Shown: piece by piece, positions 1 through 8,579 of the stretch | How the letters are laid out: each line of letters starts with the position of its first letter | Numbering within the stretch: the first letter of the stretch is position 1 | DNA from: CAKMZU01 sp965248335 | GTDB taxonomy: Bacteria > Pseudomonadota > Gammaproteobacteria > Pseudomonadales > DT-91 | Direction: 5' to 3' | Length of the DNA: 64,000 nucleotides | Assembly: GCA_965248335.1 (NCBI GenBank) | Contig: CBDFIY010000002.1 | Coordinates: forward strand, 186,001 to 250,000 | The notes under the pieces: generated by a model | Seen by the model: only the letters and a program-made list of their open reading frames with translations | Told to the model about the DNA's origin: nothing | Databases searched by the model: none | Made by a program: the position numbers and the translations under genes

Positions 1-34
1 TGTTTGTTAGCCCTATAAAGAAATTGAGAATAAT

Positions 35-190
35 ATGAAAAAGATTTTCCCTTTAATCGCACTTTTATTGCCTCTTACTGCTTTTGCGCATCCATCCCAT
101 ACTCCTCATGAGCACCTATCCGTTGCTTTGTTTATTGGCGCAGCCTTAATTGCTGTTGCTGCTGTTTTTTATATCCGTCATAAGAAATAA
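35..190 (+). CDS. small His-rich membrane protein, unknown function
   Basis: This 51-residue frame starts at an ATG after a GAGAA ribosome-binding site. It begins MKKIFPLIALL, has a signal-like hydrophobic stretch ending at AFA (residue 18), then a short His-rich loop HPSHTPHEH (19-27). A second membrane segment (about 30-46) follows, and the protein ends RHKK. The predicted layout is an exported N-terminus, periplasmic His loop and C-terminal anchor. The histidines could bind a metal, but that is inference. I do not recognise the family. The upstream context lies outside the window, so it could be the last gene of an operon. Confidence 0.6.
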   Translation: MKKIFPLIALLLPLTAFAHPSHTPHEHLSVALFIGAALIAVAAVFYIRHKK

Positions 191-210
191 TTTTATAGCG
201 ATATAAAAAA

Positions 211-228
211 AGCCAGCAAAAGCTGGCT
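211..228 (-). terminator. Rho-independent terminator of the P450 gene
   Basis: A perfect 7-bp stem AGCCAGC/GCTGGCT has an AAAA loop. Read on the minus strand it is followed by TTTTTT, so it would end transcription coming from the P450 gene. On the plus strand no T-run follows. Confidence 0.65.
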
Positions 229-281
229 AAAAGGTGTTGATTTAAGCGGTCACTGATTTATGAAGTAGGCGGTTGCTTGTT

Positions 282-310
282 TATACCGATCACACTTGAA
301 GATGGGTATA
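282..310. repeat. short (29-bp) derivative of the dispersed palindromic repeat
   Basis: The sequence reads TATACCGATC, then ACACTTGAAGATGGGTATA. It matches the two outer ends of the about 128-bp repeat found at 45391 and 53586. The interior has been lost between two GATG motifs. A near-identical short copy lies at 7072. Confidence 0.7.
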
Positions 311-344
311 AACACGTTCAACCGCAGGCTTTATAATTCGTTAA

Positions 345-1715
345 CTACGCAATTTCCTTCAAAATAATAGGCAGGCCGTCGGCTGTTTTAGGGAGCGGGA
401 AAGCTTCATGCTTAGGCTTGTAACCTTCTGGTAATGTCCACTCATACTTCAAGATGAATTGATGCAAGAAGCATTTCACAATCATGTTGGCAAAGTGCAT
501 GCCGATACATTTATGCGCACCACCACCAAAAGGCATATAACAGAAACTGTGATTTTTATGCTCTTCGCGGCCTTCTGCAAAACGCATTGGGTCAAAGGTA
601 TGCGGGTTTGTCCAGAATTCTGGCATGAAATGGTTGTAGACAGGCGGAACAGAAATCACAGTATTTGGCGGAATACGATGGCCGCCAATGGTAGTTTCTT
701 TGATGGTGCGTCGCTGCATTAGCGATACAGAAGGTGACATACGCAAGACTTCTTTAAACACGAGTTCCATTAATGGCATGTTATCGAGATCTTCGTATTC
801 CAGCTGAGCTTTGTTCAGGTTGCGTGATTCTTCACGAATTTTATCCTGCCACTCGGGGTTTTCAGCAAGTTTCAGTACAAGCTGGTTAAGTGTGGATGTT
901 GTGGTGTCATGCGCTGCAAATAATAAGAAACTGGCTTGTGGAATCAGGTCTTCGTTTGGAAAAAAATCGCCATCGTCCATTTTTTCTTTAGCCATGTGAG
1001 TCAACATGTCTTGGCCTTCACCCGCGCGACGAATAGGGATGGTTTTTGCAAAATACTCTTCAAGGTATTTGGCACCTTGCTTACCTTTATGGAATTTAAA
1101 GCCCGGTACATTGACTTTGAACGCACCCATTAAGCCTTTTTCGGAAATATTCAAGAAAGCTTCGTTGAGTTTATCCATTTCAGGGCCGAGTTCTTTAACG
1201 CCGATAAATACGGTGGCACCGACATCCAGCAAGATTTTCTTAACAGAAGGAAAGAATAAAAAGTCTTTTTGGTTTTTCCATTGCGCAAGGTTGGCTTCAA
1301 ATAAAGGGTTCATTATGTCAACGTAACCGCGCATTTGATTGTTTTTGAACGCGGTTTGGAACATGCGGCGTTGTACTTTATGATCGTTAAAGTCACGCAG
1401 TAATAGTGCTTTTTGGTAAAAATGACCGAGTGAGTTTTCGTAACCCATTTGCGCCGAAAAAGTTTTCTCACGATCAAGGTAAATTTGTTGGTAATTATCA
1501 GCGCCGACAACGAGTATAGAGGGCTGGCCTGCAATTTTTATTTTAGAAACTTCGCCGAAACGGTGATAGTTTTTATCGATAAAACCGTAAAGATCTTTAA
1601 CAATATCAATAACATTCGCTAAGTAGGGTATTGGCCCATAACTGCCGGGAATGTGATCGAGATTCGTACAGTCCGGTTCGTTGACGTAATCCATTGATGT
1701 CGGTTGAGCTGCCAT
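345..1715 (-). CDS. cytochrome P450
   Basis: Haem-thiolate mono-oxygenase of 456 residues. Visible landmarks are the I-helix oxygen-activation motif AAHDTT (267-272), the ExxR pair EVLR (E322, R325) and the haem loop FGGGAHKCIG with the Cys ligand at 403. The start chosen is ATG at 1715, because AGGAG lies 8 bases upstream. The frame stays open to 1907, but that extension (rich in N and R) looks non-coding and overlaps the promoter region. There is no membrane anchor, so the enzyme should be soluble and need a separate ferredoxin or reductase, neither of which is in this window. The general look resembles the CYP120/CYP51-type soluble P450s. Substrate unknown. Confidence 0.93.
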   Translation of the reverse strand: MAAQPTSMDYVNEPDCTNLDHIPGSYGPIPYLANVIDIVKDLYGFIDKNYHRFGEVSKIKIAGQPSILVVGADNYQQIYLDREKTFSAQMGYENSLGHFYQKALLLRDFNDHKVQRRMFQTAFKNNQMRGYVDIMNPLFEANLAQWKNQKDFLFFPSVKKILLDVGATVFIGVKELGPEMDKLNEAFLNISEKGLMGAFKVNVPGFKFHKGKQGAKYLEEYFAKTIPIRRAGEGQDMLTHMAKEKMDDGDFFPNEDLIPQASFLLFAAHDTTTSTLNQLVLKLAENPEWQDKIREESRNLNKAQLEYEDLDNMPLMELVFKEVLRMSPSVSLMQRRTIKETTIGGHRIPPNTVISVPPVYNHFMPEFWTNPHTFDPMRFAEGREEHKNHSFCYMPFGGGAHKCIGMHFANMIVKCFLHQFILKYEWTLPEGYKPKHEAFPLPKTADGLPIILKEIA

Positions 1716-1886
1716 AGTGGTTCTCCTGTCGTAACTTCGGTTTTTATTATTGTTATTTGTGCAATAGCCATTGAAATATCTTCTCCTGAAGATAAGTTGC
1801 AATGACTCTGAAGCGTTTTTTCCCGAAAGCCTGATGTTATTTTTAAAATTAACGTTATTGATGATCAGACAGATTTTATTATTTGT

Positions 1887-1896
1887 CGATCGATCG
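1887..1896. promoter_or_regulatory. candidate operator upstream of the P450 gene
   Basis: A perfect 10-bp palindrome CGATCGATCG, extended by TTCG, lies about 170 bases upstream of the chosen P450 start. It lies within the 390-base gap between the divergent P450 and ion channel genes. Palindromes of this kind are common TetR-type sites, but no TetR gene is nearby. Confidence 0.25.
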
Positions 1897-2040
1897 TTCG
1901 AAAGCAATGAGAGGAAGTATACGCATTTTTAGTAAAAGTGAAATATTGTTTTGAGAAAAATGCCGGAGATTTACCGATTTTAAACCGCCTTTTTGCTTTA
2001 TTGAGCGATATTTGACTGATAGGATAACTTTATTAACATC

Positions 2041-2070
2041 TTGTCATGTTGCAGCCTTTTACCCTATATA
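2041..2070 (+). promoter_or_regulatory. candidate sigma-70 promoter of the ion channel/LysR pair
   Basis: TTGTCA (2041-2046) and TATATA (2065-2070) are separated by 18 bases. They lie 35 bases before the channel start. The predicted transcription start falls inside a direct repeat of TAGGCGCTGAA. Confidence 0.4.
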
Positions 2071-2092
2071 GGCGCTGAATCTAGGCGCTGAA
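2069..2092 (+). repeat. 11-bp direct repeat at the predicted transcription start
   Basis: TAGGCGCTGAA occurs twice (2069-2079 and 2082-2092) with a 13-base period, overlapping the -10 region and ending just before the Shine-Dalgarno sequence. It may be a regulator site or a chance duplication. Confidence 0.4.
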
Positions 2093-2105
2093 GCAGGAGT
2101 CATGC

Positions 2106-2564
2106 ATGTTACTGTGTTTATTGGTTAATACAGCGTTAGTCGTATCATGTGTCTTGGTGCACTATGGGTTTTTAGCTTGGGTTTCTTTAAAGATTGATAC
2201 GTTACAACGGCAGCGGCGAATTTTCCTTTTAATTCATGTGTTTGATGGTTTGGCAGCACATATACTGGAGATTTTCCTTTTTGCGTTGGCCTATTATATG
2301 ATGCTCAAGCATTTTGGTGTGGGGCATTTACAAGGTGCTTTTGACGGCACTTTTTTTGATTGTTTTTACTTTTCCTTTACGACATATACATCATTGGGTT
2401 TTGGTGATATCACACCCGATGGCTGGATTCGGTTCACCGTAGGTGTTGAGGCCTTATTAGGCTTAATGATGATTACGTGGACAGCATCCCTGCTGTATTT
2501 AGGCATGCAGCGGCAGTGGAAGCTGGATATCTTAGAAAAACACAAGCGAGTGAAAGACTTATAG
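2106..2564 (+). CDS. two-pore-helix ion channel family protein
   Basis: A 152-residue membrane protein with an N-terminal hydrophobic segment, a second at about 42-65, a re-entrant pore loop TTYTSLGFGDITP near residues 95-107 and a final segment at about 112-135. The loop is the K+ channel selectivity region (canonical TVGYGD), here as SLGFGD. So it looks like a small two-TM channel with an extra N-terminal segment and no cytoplasmic RCK domain. CAGGAG precedes the ATG by 6-7 bases. The stop codon abuts the start of the LysR gene, so the two are co-transcribed. The altered filter makes strict K+ selectivity uncertain. Confidence 0.8.
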   Translation: MLLCLLVNTALVVSCVLVHYGFLAWVSLKIDTLQRQRRIFLLIHVFDGLAAHILEIFLFALAYYMMLKHFGVGHLQGAFDGTFFDCFYFSFTTYTSLGFGDITPDGWIRFTVGVEALLGLMMITWTASLLYLGMQRQWKLDILEKHKRVKDL

Positions 2565-3434
2565 ATGAGAATTACTTTAAAACAATTGCGTATCTTTGCC
2601 GCTGTAGCGCGGTTTGAGAATATGACGCAAGCCGCCGAAGACATAGCTTTAACGCAATCGGCAATGAGTATGGCCCTTAAAGAACTCGAATCGCAGCTAG
2701 AAGCACCGCTGTTCCATCGCTACGGGAAAAGAATCAAGCTCAACCCCAAAGGTGAGGTATTGCTGCCTAAAGTATTACAACTTTTACAACTTGCCCAAGA
2801 GATTGAATATGATGCAGGTGTAGAGGATCTCGCAGGGTTATTACGTGTGGGAGCGTCAAGTACCATTGGTAATTATTTAGTACCCGCTATTATTGCAGAT
2901 TTCTTGAAGAATAATTCGCATATTGATATCGACCTAAAGGTGGGAAATACGCAGCAAGTGATACAGGATGTTTTGCATCATCGATTGGATATAGGTTTGA
3001 TTGAAGGCTTATGCGATGAGCCTCAAATTGAAAGGACGCTCTGGCGTCAGGATGAATTGGTCATTTTTTCATCCATTAATCACCCCCTAGCTCAAAAAGA
3101 TGTTCCTAGTGATGAGGATCTAGAAGAGGCACAGTGGATCTTGAGAGAGCATGGTTCTGGAACGCGTGAAATTTTTTCTTATGCGCTCAGTGAGAAATTT
3201 CAGCCGACTAAACGAATCTTAGAGCTGGGTAATACAGAGGCGATTAAGCAAGCCGTTAAAACAGATTTTGGCATCAGCTGTTTGTCCAAATTAACGATCG
3301 CCTCAGAGATAAAGCATCATGAATTAACGGTGTTAAATACGCCCGGTATTAATTTACGCAGGCAGTTTTTTATTATCAAAAACAAATCGAAAATAAGCAG
3401 CCAGCTAGCTGCCGCTTTTGAGCAGGCGCTGTAA
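2565..3434 (+). CDS. LysR-type transcriptional regulator
   Basis: A 289-residue protein with an N-terminal winged helix-turn-helix (LKQLRIFAAVARFENMTQAA, then LTQSAMSMALKELE, residues 4-45). The periplasmic-binding-protein-like effector domain starts near LLRVGASSTIGNYLVP (about 85). The N-terminal pattern is most like the YeiE/CbbR branch, judged by eye. It begins directly after the channel gene's TAG (TAGATG), which suggests translational coupling. It might control its own operon or pqiABC downstream. Effector unknown. Confidence 0.9.
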   Translation: MRITLKQLRIFAAVARFENMTQAAEDIALTQSAMSMALKELESQLEAPLFHRYGKRIKLNPKGEVLLPKVLQLLQLAQEIEYDAGVEDLAGLLRVGASSTIGNYLVPAIIADFLKNNSHIDIDLKVGNTQQVIQDVLHHRLDIGLIEGLCDEPQIERTLWRQDELVIFSSINHPLAQKDVPSDEDLEEAQWILREHGSGTREIFSYALSEKFQPTKRILELGNTEAIKQAVKTDFGISCLSKLTIASEIKHHELTVLNTPGINLRRQFFIIKNKSKISSQLAAAFEQAL

Positions 3435-3651
3435 CGCATAGGCTAAAAGTTAAGTATGTAGGTTTCGATCAAAAAATAGATTTTCGACAGTTTAGTGAGA
3501 GTATCTCCCATACTCAAAGAGAGAGCCTCTTGGGCACCTTACTGAAATTCATGAATTTTATAATTTATCTCATACCTTTTTTTAAGAAATAAACCAATTA
3601 TTTACGCTTTTTACTGTCCAAAATAAGAGTAAACATTTTCTTTGACTAAGT

Positions 3652-4869
3652 ATGAAGATAGATAATACGGGCTGCCCCCAGTGCGGCGAATTCATTGCTG
3701 ACATCAGTTTGTCTCTGCATGAGTCTGCTTATTGCCCGCGTTGTAAGTATCGTTTAGCTGCTTTTATTGAACATCAGCCGCAAAAAATTATTGCGCTATC
3801 ACTGACAGGCTTAATGTTATTTGCCTTTTTGATGGTTTTCCCCTTCATGGAAATAAATTTCAACGGATTGACGCATGAAATATATATTACCGATACAGTA
3901 AAGCAGCTGGTGTTTTTTGAGCACCCTTTTGTCGCCCTTTTTTTCTTTATGGGTGTTCTTGCCTTGCCTTTTATGTTTTTTCTAGGTGCTCTTGTGTTGT
4001 TTTCTCGAATCAGTGTTAGCACACTTTCACAACGTCATCGATGGTTATGTCGACTTTTGTTTTCCTCAAGAGACTGGCTGTTAGCGGATGTGTTTCTTGT
4101 GGGTGTGTTAGTCAGTCTTGTTAAGATTGGTGCGCTTGGACAGATAACATTGCATGTGGGTTTTTATGCTTTTTCTGCGTTAATTTTGTGTTTGGCAATG
4201 ATCTACCTTGTGATGGAAAAAGGCAGTACATGGCAGTATTTTCCCTATCGAGAGAAATATGGCCGAGGTAAAAGAAATCGTATTTGTAAACAGTGCCATG
4301 CGTTAGGTGATGAAAATGAGCGTTGCCTACGCTGCGACACGAAGATAAAGCCACTAAAATTTCACCACATGCTGCAAACTTGTTGGGCATATTTGCTTAC
4401 GGCATTTTTGCTCTATATCCCCGCTAATTTATTGCCGATCATGATAACGCGCGCGCCGGGTCATTCGAAAAGATCGACCATTTTAGAGGGCGTATCTTTG
4501 CTATGGGATTTACATTCGTATGCGATCGCTCTGACTATTTTGGTGGCGAGTTTCATGATTCCTTTAGCTAAAATGGGCGTGTTATGTACATTGTATTATC
4601 AGGCAGGGAAAAGCAGAGTAAGGCCAAGATGGTTAATCCAAAAGCAAACCTTTTGGCTTCATGTCACACACCTTATTGGCCGTTGGTCGTTTATTGATGT
4701 GTTTGTCGTCGCATTATTGGTTGCACTTGTACAATTGAAGCAGGTGGCAACTATTGTGCCGGGTCAGGCGCTTCTACTTTTTACTGGTGTTGTTATTTTA
4801 ACACTATTTTCCGCACAGGCCTTTGATGCACGAGCACTGTGGCGACATGATCAGGCTTGCGCATCATGA
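3652..4869 (+). CDS. pqiA: PqiA family integral membrane protein
   Basis: A 405-residue inner-membrane protein made of two related halves, each starting with a zinc-ribbon-like Cys set (CPQC...CPRC at 8-33 and CKQC...CLRC at about 213-229) followed by four membrane segments. This is the PqiA architecture. PqiA sits in the inner membrane and works with the MCE protein PqiB and lipoprotein PqiC in lipid traffic between the membranes. It is the first gene of pqiABC. Its stop overlaps the pqiB start as ATGA. A 217-base gap precedes it, and the Shine-Dalgarno sequence is weak. Confidence 0.92.
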   Translation: MKIDNTGCPQCGEFIADISLSLHESAYCPRCKYRLAAFIEHQPQKIIALSLTGLMLFAFLMVFPFMEINFNGLTHEIYITDTVKQLVFFEHPFVALFFFMGVLALPFMFFLGALVLFSRISVSTLSQRHRWLCRLLFSSRDWLLADVFLVGVLVSLVKIGALGQITLHVGFYAFSALILCLAMIYLVMEKGSTWQYFPYREKYGRGKRNRICKQCHALGDENERCLRCDTKIKPLKFHHMLQTCWAYLLTAFLLYIPANLLPIMITRAPGHSKRSTILEGVSLLWDLHSYAIALTILVASFMIPLAKMGVLCTLYYQAGKSRVRPRWLIQKQTFWLHVTHLIGRWSFIDVFVVALLVALVQLKQVATIVPGQALLLFTGVVILTLFSAQAFDARALWRHDQACAS

Positions 4870-6512
4870 AGAAGTCTGCTGAAGCAACGGTGGTACGTAA
4901 ACCACGTAACTTTTCCTTTATTTGGCTTATCCCCTTGGTAACTGCCCTTATCGGACTTGTTGTTTTTATTGATTATCAATTAAGTCGTGGGCCAATGATT
5001 ACGCTGATTTTTGATCAAGCCGAAGAAATTACGCCAGGGAGAACCGAGCTAAAGGCCATGGATGTAAAAGTTGGATTAATAAAAACGGTTGAGCTCAGCA
5101 AGGATTCAAGAAGCATTATTGCAACAGCACAAATGGATAAAACAGCCGATCAAATTATTTGTGAAGACACACAGTTTTGGGTAATTAAGCCGCGTATTAC
5201 GCGGGATGGGATATCAGGTTTAAGCACATTGCTATCAGGGGCTTATGTGAATGTTCAACCGGGTATAAAAAAGAGCGATACACGCAAAAAAAAATTCAAG
5301 GTTTTAAAAACGCCGCCCGTTGCAGGGCCTGATGTGAAAGGTTTACGTATTATGCTTGTGCATAATCAAATGGGAAAACTTGATGTAGGGGACCCCGTCT
5401 ATTTTAAAGGCTTCACGGTAGGGCGCGTTGAGTCAATGCGACTTGATGTACCTAGTCAAAAAGTCGTTTACAAATTATTTGTTTATGCCCCTTATGATGT
5501 TTTGATTCATGAGAACACTCATTTCTGGTTATCGAAACCTTTTGATTTAAACATCAGCGAAAGCGGGATTCATTTGCAGTTAGGCTCGCTCGATAACTTG
5601 CTTTTAGGCGGGGTGACGTTTGATTTTGTTGAGCAGCTGCCACCTGGGAAAAAAGTGACGCAAAATAACAAGAAATTTGTGCTGTATAGCTCAGCAAGGC
5701 AAGTGCAGGAACGTTATTTCGGTCAGTTTACTCGGTTTGTGATGTTTTTTAATGAATCGATCCGAGGTTTGCAGCCTATGGCGGCAGTTGAATACATGGG
5801 CATACGCATTGGTAGTGTTTTGCAGGTTCCTTTTAATTTCCATGACCCTTTAACCTATCCAGAAAGACCTATCCCTATATTGGTAAGTATAGATCTTGGC
5901 AATCTCAACAAAGAAGCCTTGGATAATAACCCGAAAGTATCACAGGAACGGATGCAAACCCTCTACCAGCAAGGGTTAGTCGCAACATTGCACCCGAGTA
6001 ATTTAATCACTGGGCAGTTAGTGGTTGATTTGAGTTTTCAGGAAAAAAAGGGAAATTTCAAGAACGATCGATACCAGGGATATTTGGTATTCCCGACGAA
6101 ATTGAGTAGCTTTACCCAGCTACAGAAAGAAATTTCAATGTTTGTTGGCTCGCTGAAAAAGATATCGGCAGATGGCTCCTTTAAGAAAATAGATAAAGCT
6201 GTAGAAGGGTTTAATCGATTCCTGACAACGGGCAGTCGAGTGATGAAAGACCTTGATGCCATACTCAAAGCACCGGGTGCTAGAGAGCTTCCTGATTCGT
6301 TAAATGTCTTGTTAAATAACCTGCATCAGATATTGCAATCGTTTAGCCCAGATACAAGTGAATTCAATAACCTGCAAGATGGCCTTTTGCATTTGGACGA
6401 TGTCATGATTCAGTTGGCGCCGCTGTTGGAGCGATTAAACCAAAAGCCGGATGCGTTGATTTTTGGGGGAGCTGCGGCAAGTGATCCGGTACCACGAGGT
6501 CAATCAAAATGA
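4866..6512 (+). CDS. pqiB: PqiB MCE-domain protein
   Basis: A 548-residue protein with one N-terminal membrane anchor (about 16-36) and three MCE domains (about 40-135, 155-220 and 280-395). A C-terminal helical region follows, matching the needle-like coiled-coil of E. coli PqiB (similar length). It forms a periplasm-spanning lipid conduit. The start chosen is the ATG at 4866, which overlaps the pqiA stop (ATGA). An in-frame TTG three codons upstream is less likely. The C-terminus overlaps pqiC by ATGA, so all three genes are translationally coupled. Confidence 0.93.
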   Translation: MKKSAEATVVRKPRNFSFIWLIPLVTALIGLVVFIDYQLSRGPMITLIFDQAEEITPGRTELKAMDVKVGLIKTVELSKDSRSIIATAQMDKTADQIICEDTQFWVIKPRITRDGISGLSTLLSGAYVNVQPGIKKSDTRKKKFKVLKTPPVAGPDVKGLRIMLVHNQMGKLDVGDPVYFKGFTVGRVESMRLDVPSQKVVYKLFVYAPYDVLIHENTHFWLSKPFDLNISESGIHLQLGSLDNLLLGGVTFDFVEQLPPGKKVTQNNKKFVLYSSARQVQERYFGQFTRFVMFFNESIRGLQPMAAVEYMGIRIGSVLQVPFNFHDPLTYPERPIPILVSIDLGNLNKEALDNNPKVSQERMQTLYQQGLVATLHPSNLITGQLVVDLSFQEKKGNFKNDRYQGYLVFPTKLSSFTQLQKEISMFVGSLKKISADGSFKKIDKAVEGFNRFLTTGSRVMKDLDAILKAPGARELPDSLNVLLNNLHQILQSFSPDTSEFNNLQDGLLHLDDVMIQLAPLLERLNQKPDALIFGGAAASDPVPRGQSK

Positions 6513-7066
6513 CAATTAGGCGATGCTTTTGGGCGATAGGTTTTTTCCTTTTTGGTTGTACGTCGATTCAACCAAAATATTATCACTTGCCAAACATTGT
6601 TAATGAAAAACAGCGATTGGTGTCGCAGCCGTTACTTATTGTTGACCCGGTGAAGCTTGCCCGGTTTTTAAATGTTCCGAATATGGTTTATCAAATGTCA
6701 GAGACCACATATGGCTACGCACAACATCATCTATGGTTACCTAATTTAGGTGATCAGATTACTGAATACATGATTCATGCGCTGAGACGCGTTGATGATA
6801 GGTATTGGGCAACACGTATATCAGAAGACGCTTCTATGCAGGCTTCACACCTTCGTTTACGTTTTGAGCGGTTTGATTTTGACCGTGATGGCATGGCGAC
6901 CATTCAAGGCGAGTGGCAGTTCTTACAGTCAGGTAAAGTGATGAAGAGAGATGTTTTTCTTTATCAAATGGACTTAGCGGGTAAGGGTTACGATATGCTG
7001 ATAGTGAAGCTATCAGCGTTGCTTGATGAGTTAGCGGAGGAGGTTTCTCAAAACATTAGAATATAG
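6509..7066 (+). CDS. pqiC: PqiC outer-membrane lipoprotein
   Basis: A 185-residue protein with a lipoprotein signal peptide and lipobox FLFGC (Cys 17), then a single compact domain of the ABC_trans_aux/DUF330 (YmbA/PqiC) type, including a YYHLP start. It anchors the outer-membrane end of the PqiABC bridge. It overlaps pqiB by four bases. The short palindromic repeat starts six bases after the stop. No clear terminator was seen. Confidence 0.88.
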   Translation: MTIRRCFWAIGFFLFGCTSIQPKYYHLPNIVNEKQRLVSQPLLIVDPVKLARFLNVPNMVYQMSETTYGYAQHHLWLPNLGDQITEYMIHALRRVDDRYWATRISEDASMQASHLRLRFERFDFDRDGMATIQGEWQFLQSGKVMKRDVFLYQMDLAGKGYDMLIVKLSALLDELAEEVSQNIRI

Positions 7067-7071
7067 TGTTT

Positions 7072-7100
7072 TATATCGATCACCCTTGAAGATGGGTATA
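7072..7100. repeat. short (29-bp) derivative of the dispersed palindromic repeat
   Basis: TATATCGATC then ACCCTTGAAGATGGGTATA. It is the second internal-deletion derivative and differs from the 282 copy at only two positions. It lies between the convergent pqiC and the PstS-like gene. Confidence 0.7.
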
Positions 7101-7105
7101 TTAGG

Positions 7106-7549
7106 TCAATGTTGATTTTTAATCAGCATAGCAACTTTGACGGTATCATCAATATCTTCTGCATTGATATAGGCAATAGCACGAGGATTTGCTGCAATGG
7201 CTAATTTAACTTTTTCGGCATCGCCTATAATCGTTGGAGGCTTGCCTCGAGAAGAAAATAGCATACGTGCCCAGTAAGAGTTAATCGACCCATTCGAGCG
7301 GTTTAAAATCAGCCGATTGAATTCATGCCTAATCTCATCTTCATTCGTTTGGAGTGGCTTAACAGGGCTGCCGTCAGGGAAGGCTTTGGTTTTAGCCAGA
7401 AATATTTTTCGGATTTTGGTGAGTGTAAGCTGATTTTGATTGGTGATGTTCACGATGATAGCAATATCTGCTTGCACATGTATTGTATGCAACAAGCTGA
7501 TACTAAACAACGTAAGGCAAAGCAGTTTAATGATGAAAACATTTAACAT
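7106..7549 (-). CDS. small periplasmic phosphate-binding-protein-like protein
   Basis: About 147 residues from the chosen ATG (7549), which gives a clean signal peptide (MLNVFIIKLLCLTLFS... ending IHVQA). The frame is open to 7618, with 23 extra residues and no better ribosome site. The mature part (IAIIVN, KIRKIFLAK, FPDGSPVKPL, SINSYWARMLFSSRGKPP, AIAYIN) resembles the short PstS/PBP-like proteins found alone in many gammaproteobacteria. These keep the phosphate-binding-protein fold without an ABC transporter nearby. Ligand and role are unknown. Confidence 0.7.
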   Translation of the reverse strand: MLNVFIIKLLCLTLFSISLLHTIHVQADIAIIVNITNQNQLTLTKIRKIFLAKTKAFPDGSPVKPLQTNEDEIRHEFNRLILNRSNGSINSYWARMLFSSRGKPPTIIGDAEKVKLAIAANPRAIAYINAEDIDDTVKVAMLIKNQH

Positions 7550-7835
7550 GCGAACAGCGGAAAATCCATTTGTGTGTTGTATAGTGCGTTCCTCAATTGA
7601 GGTAACGAAAGGAAACATTTTTAGATAAAAAAGGCTTCCTAGAAAACTATGACAAACACGCAGTTAAAATTATTATTTATACGAGCACGTCATTATTATC
7701 TAAATGGTTAGGTTTTTCAATCCAAATCCAATGGATTCATGCGGGAAGGCGAGGCGATTCGTAGTAGCGTATTTATCTGAATCTATGGAGCGGTTGGGGC
7801 TGGAAACCCTGATTGCTGTGACCAGCCCGTTAAAA

Positions 7836-8423
7836 CTATATTTGCATGTCAACCTGGCTGATAACCTCAAGGCAAAACTCAGTGCATTCATTGCCAATCA
7901 CATGCTGCTTATCCTTCGCTGGGAAAGGTAATAATTCAAGCCAGCGTTGAGCCAGCCATGATGCATTGGTTAAATCGGCATCAGGGTAAAGCTCCTGAAG
8001 CTTGGGGTTATCGGTTAAAAACCGATTATATTGTGTAGCGAGGCCCTGATATTTTGTATTCAGTGGGGCATCAGGCCATAAGGGCAGGTAAGAACAACTG
8101 CCTGTTTGCAGTCCATCGGCCTCAACGTGCGTGTTATGGATTTGTAGGTTTTGAATGCCTTCTACAACAAGTCCCAAAATGCCATTCGGTAAGACTTCAA
8201 AATCAATAATTTTAACGAGTGTTGCTATCGGATGAATACCTGATTGTGTCTCTTCTTCGGGCGTATCGAGGTGCATGCACATCGCAAAGGCGTGATCGCG
8301 TTGATAGCTTTCTTTTATCATACGCACATAACGTGGTTCTATGATTTTAAGAGGCAATCTTCCGCCCGGTAAAACATGCACATCTAAAGGGAATAAAGGT
8401 AAGTCATTTAATTGTGTTGCCAT
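7836..8423 (-). CDS. LON substrate-binding domain protein
   Basis: A 195-residue protein consisting of only the N-terminal LON domain: LPLFPLDVHVLPGGRLPL near the start, then the signature EPRYVRMI (about 29-36). It lacks the AAA+ and protease parts of Lon. Such stand-alone LON-domain proteins are common in proteobacteria and their function is unclear. The start at 8423 is preferred over the upstream in-frame ATG at 8477, because AAGAAG lies just ahead and the LON domain begins within six residues. The 217 bases between it and the PstS-like gene contain nothing recognisable. Confidence 0.8.
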   Translation of the reverse strand: MATQLNDLPLFPLDVHVLPGGRLPLKIIEPRYVRMIKESYQRDHAFAMCMHLDTPEEETQSGIHPIATLVKIIDFEVLPNGILGLVVEGIQNLQIHNTHVEADGLQTGSCSYLPLWPDAPLNTKYQGLATQYNRFLTDNPKLQELYPDADLTNASWLAQRWLELLPFPAKDKQHVIGNECTEFCLEVISQVDMQI

Positions 8424-8528
8424 GATATTCTTCTTATTCTCGTTATCGTTGGCAGTTATTCTTGAATAAGATGTCAAATGAGAAAAGAGGAGGACAATAA
8501 GGCTTTGATGTATTGCCAGAATGATGAT

Positions 8529-8556
8529 GAAAACTGCCTTGTAGAAGGCAGTTTTC
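8529..8556 (-). terminator. strong hairpin ending the envelope glycosylation operon
   Basis: A perfect 12-bp stem GAAAACTGCCTT/AAGGCAGTTTTC has a 4-base loop. It lies 24 bases past the PAP2 stop on the minus strand. The T-run is within the 3' arm. Confidence 0.65.
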
Positions 8557-8579
8557 AGAGGAAAAAGTACAGAGGCAGT

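Noticed and set aside
1716..1907. 64-residue N-terminal extension of the P450
   Set aside because: Low-complexity N/R-rich sequence with no ribosome site. The AGGAG before 1715 and P450 N-terminal similarity support the shorter form.
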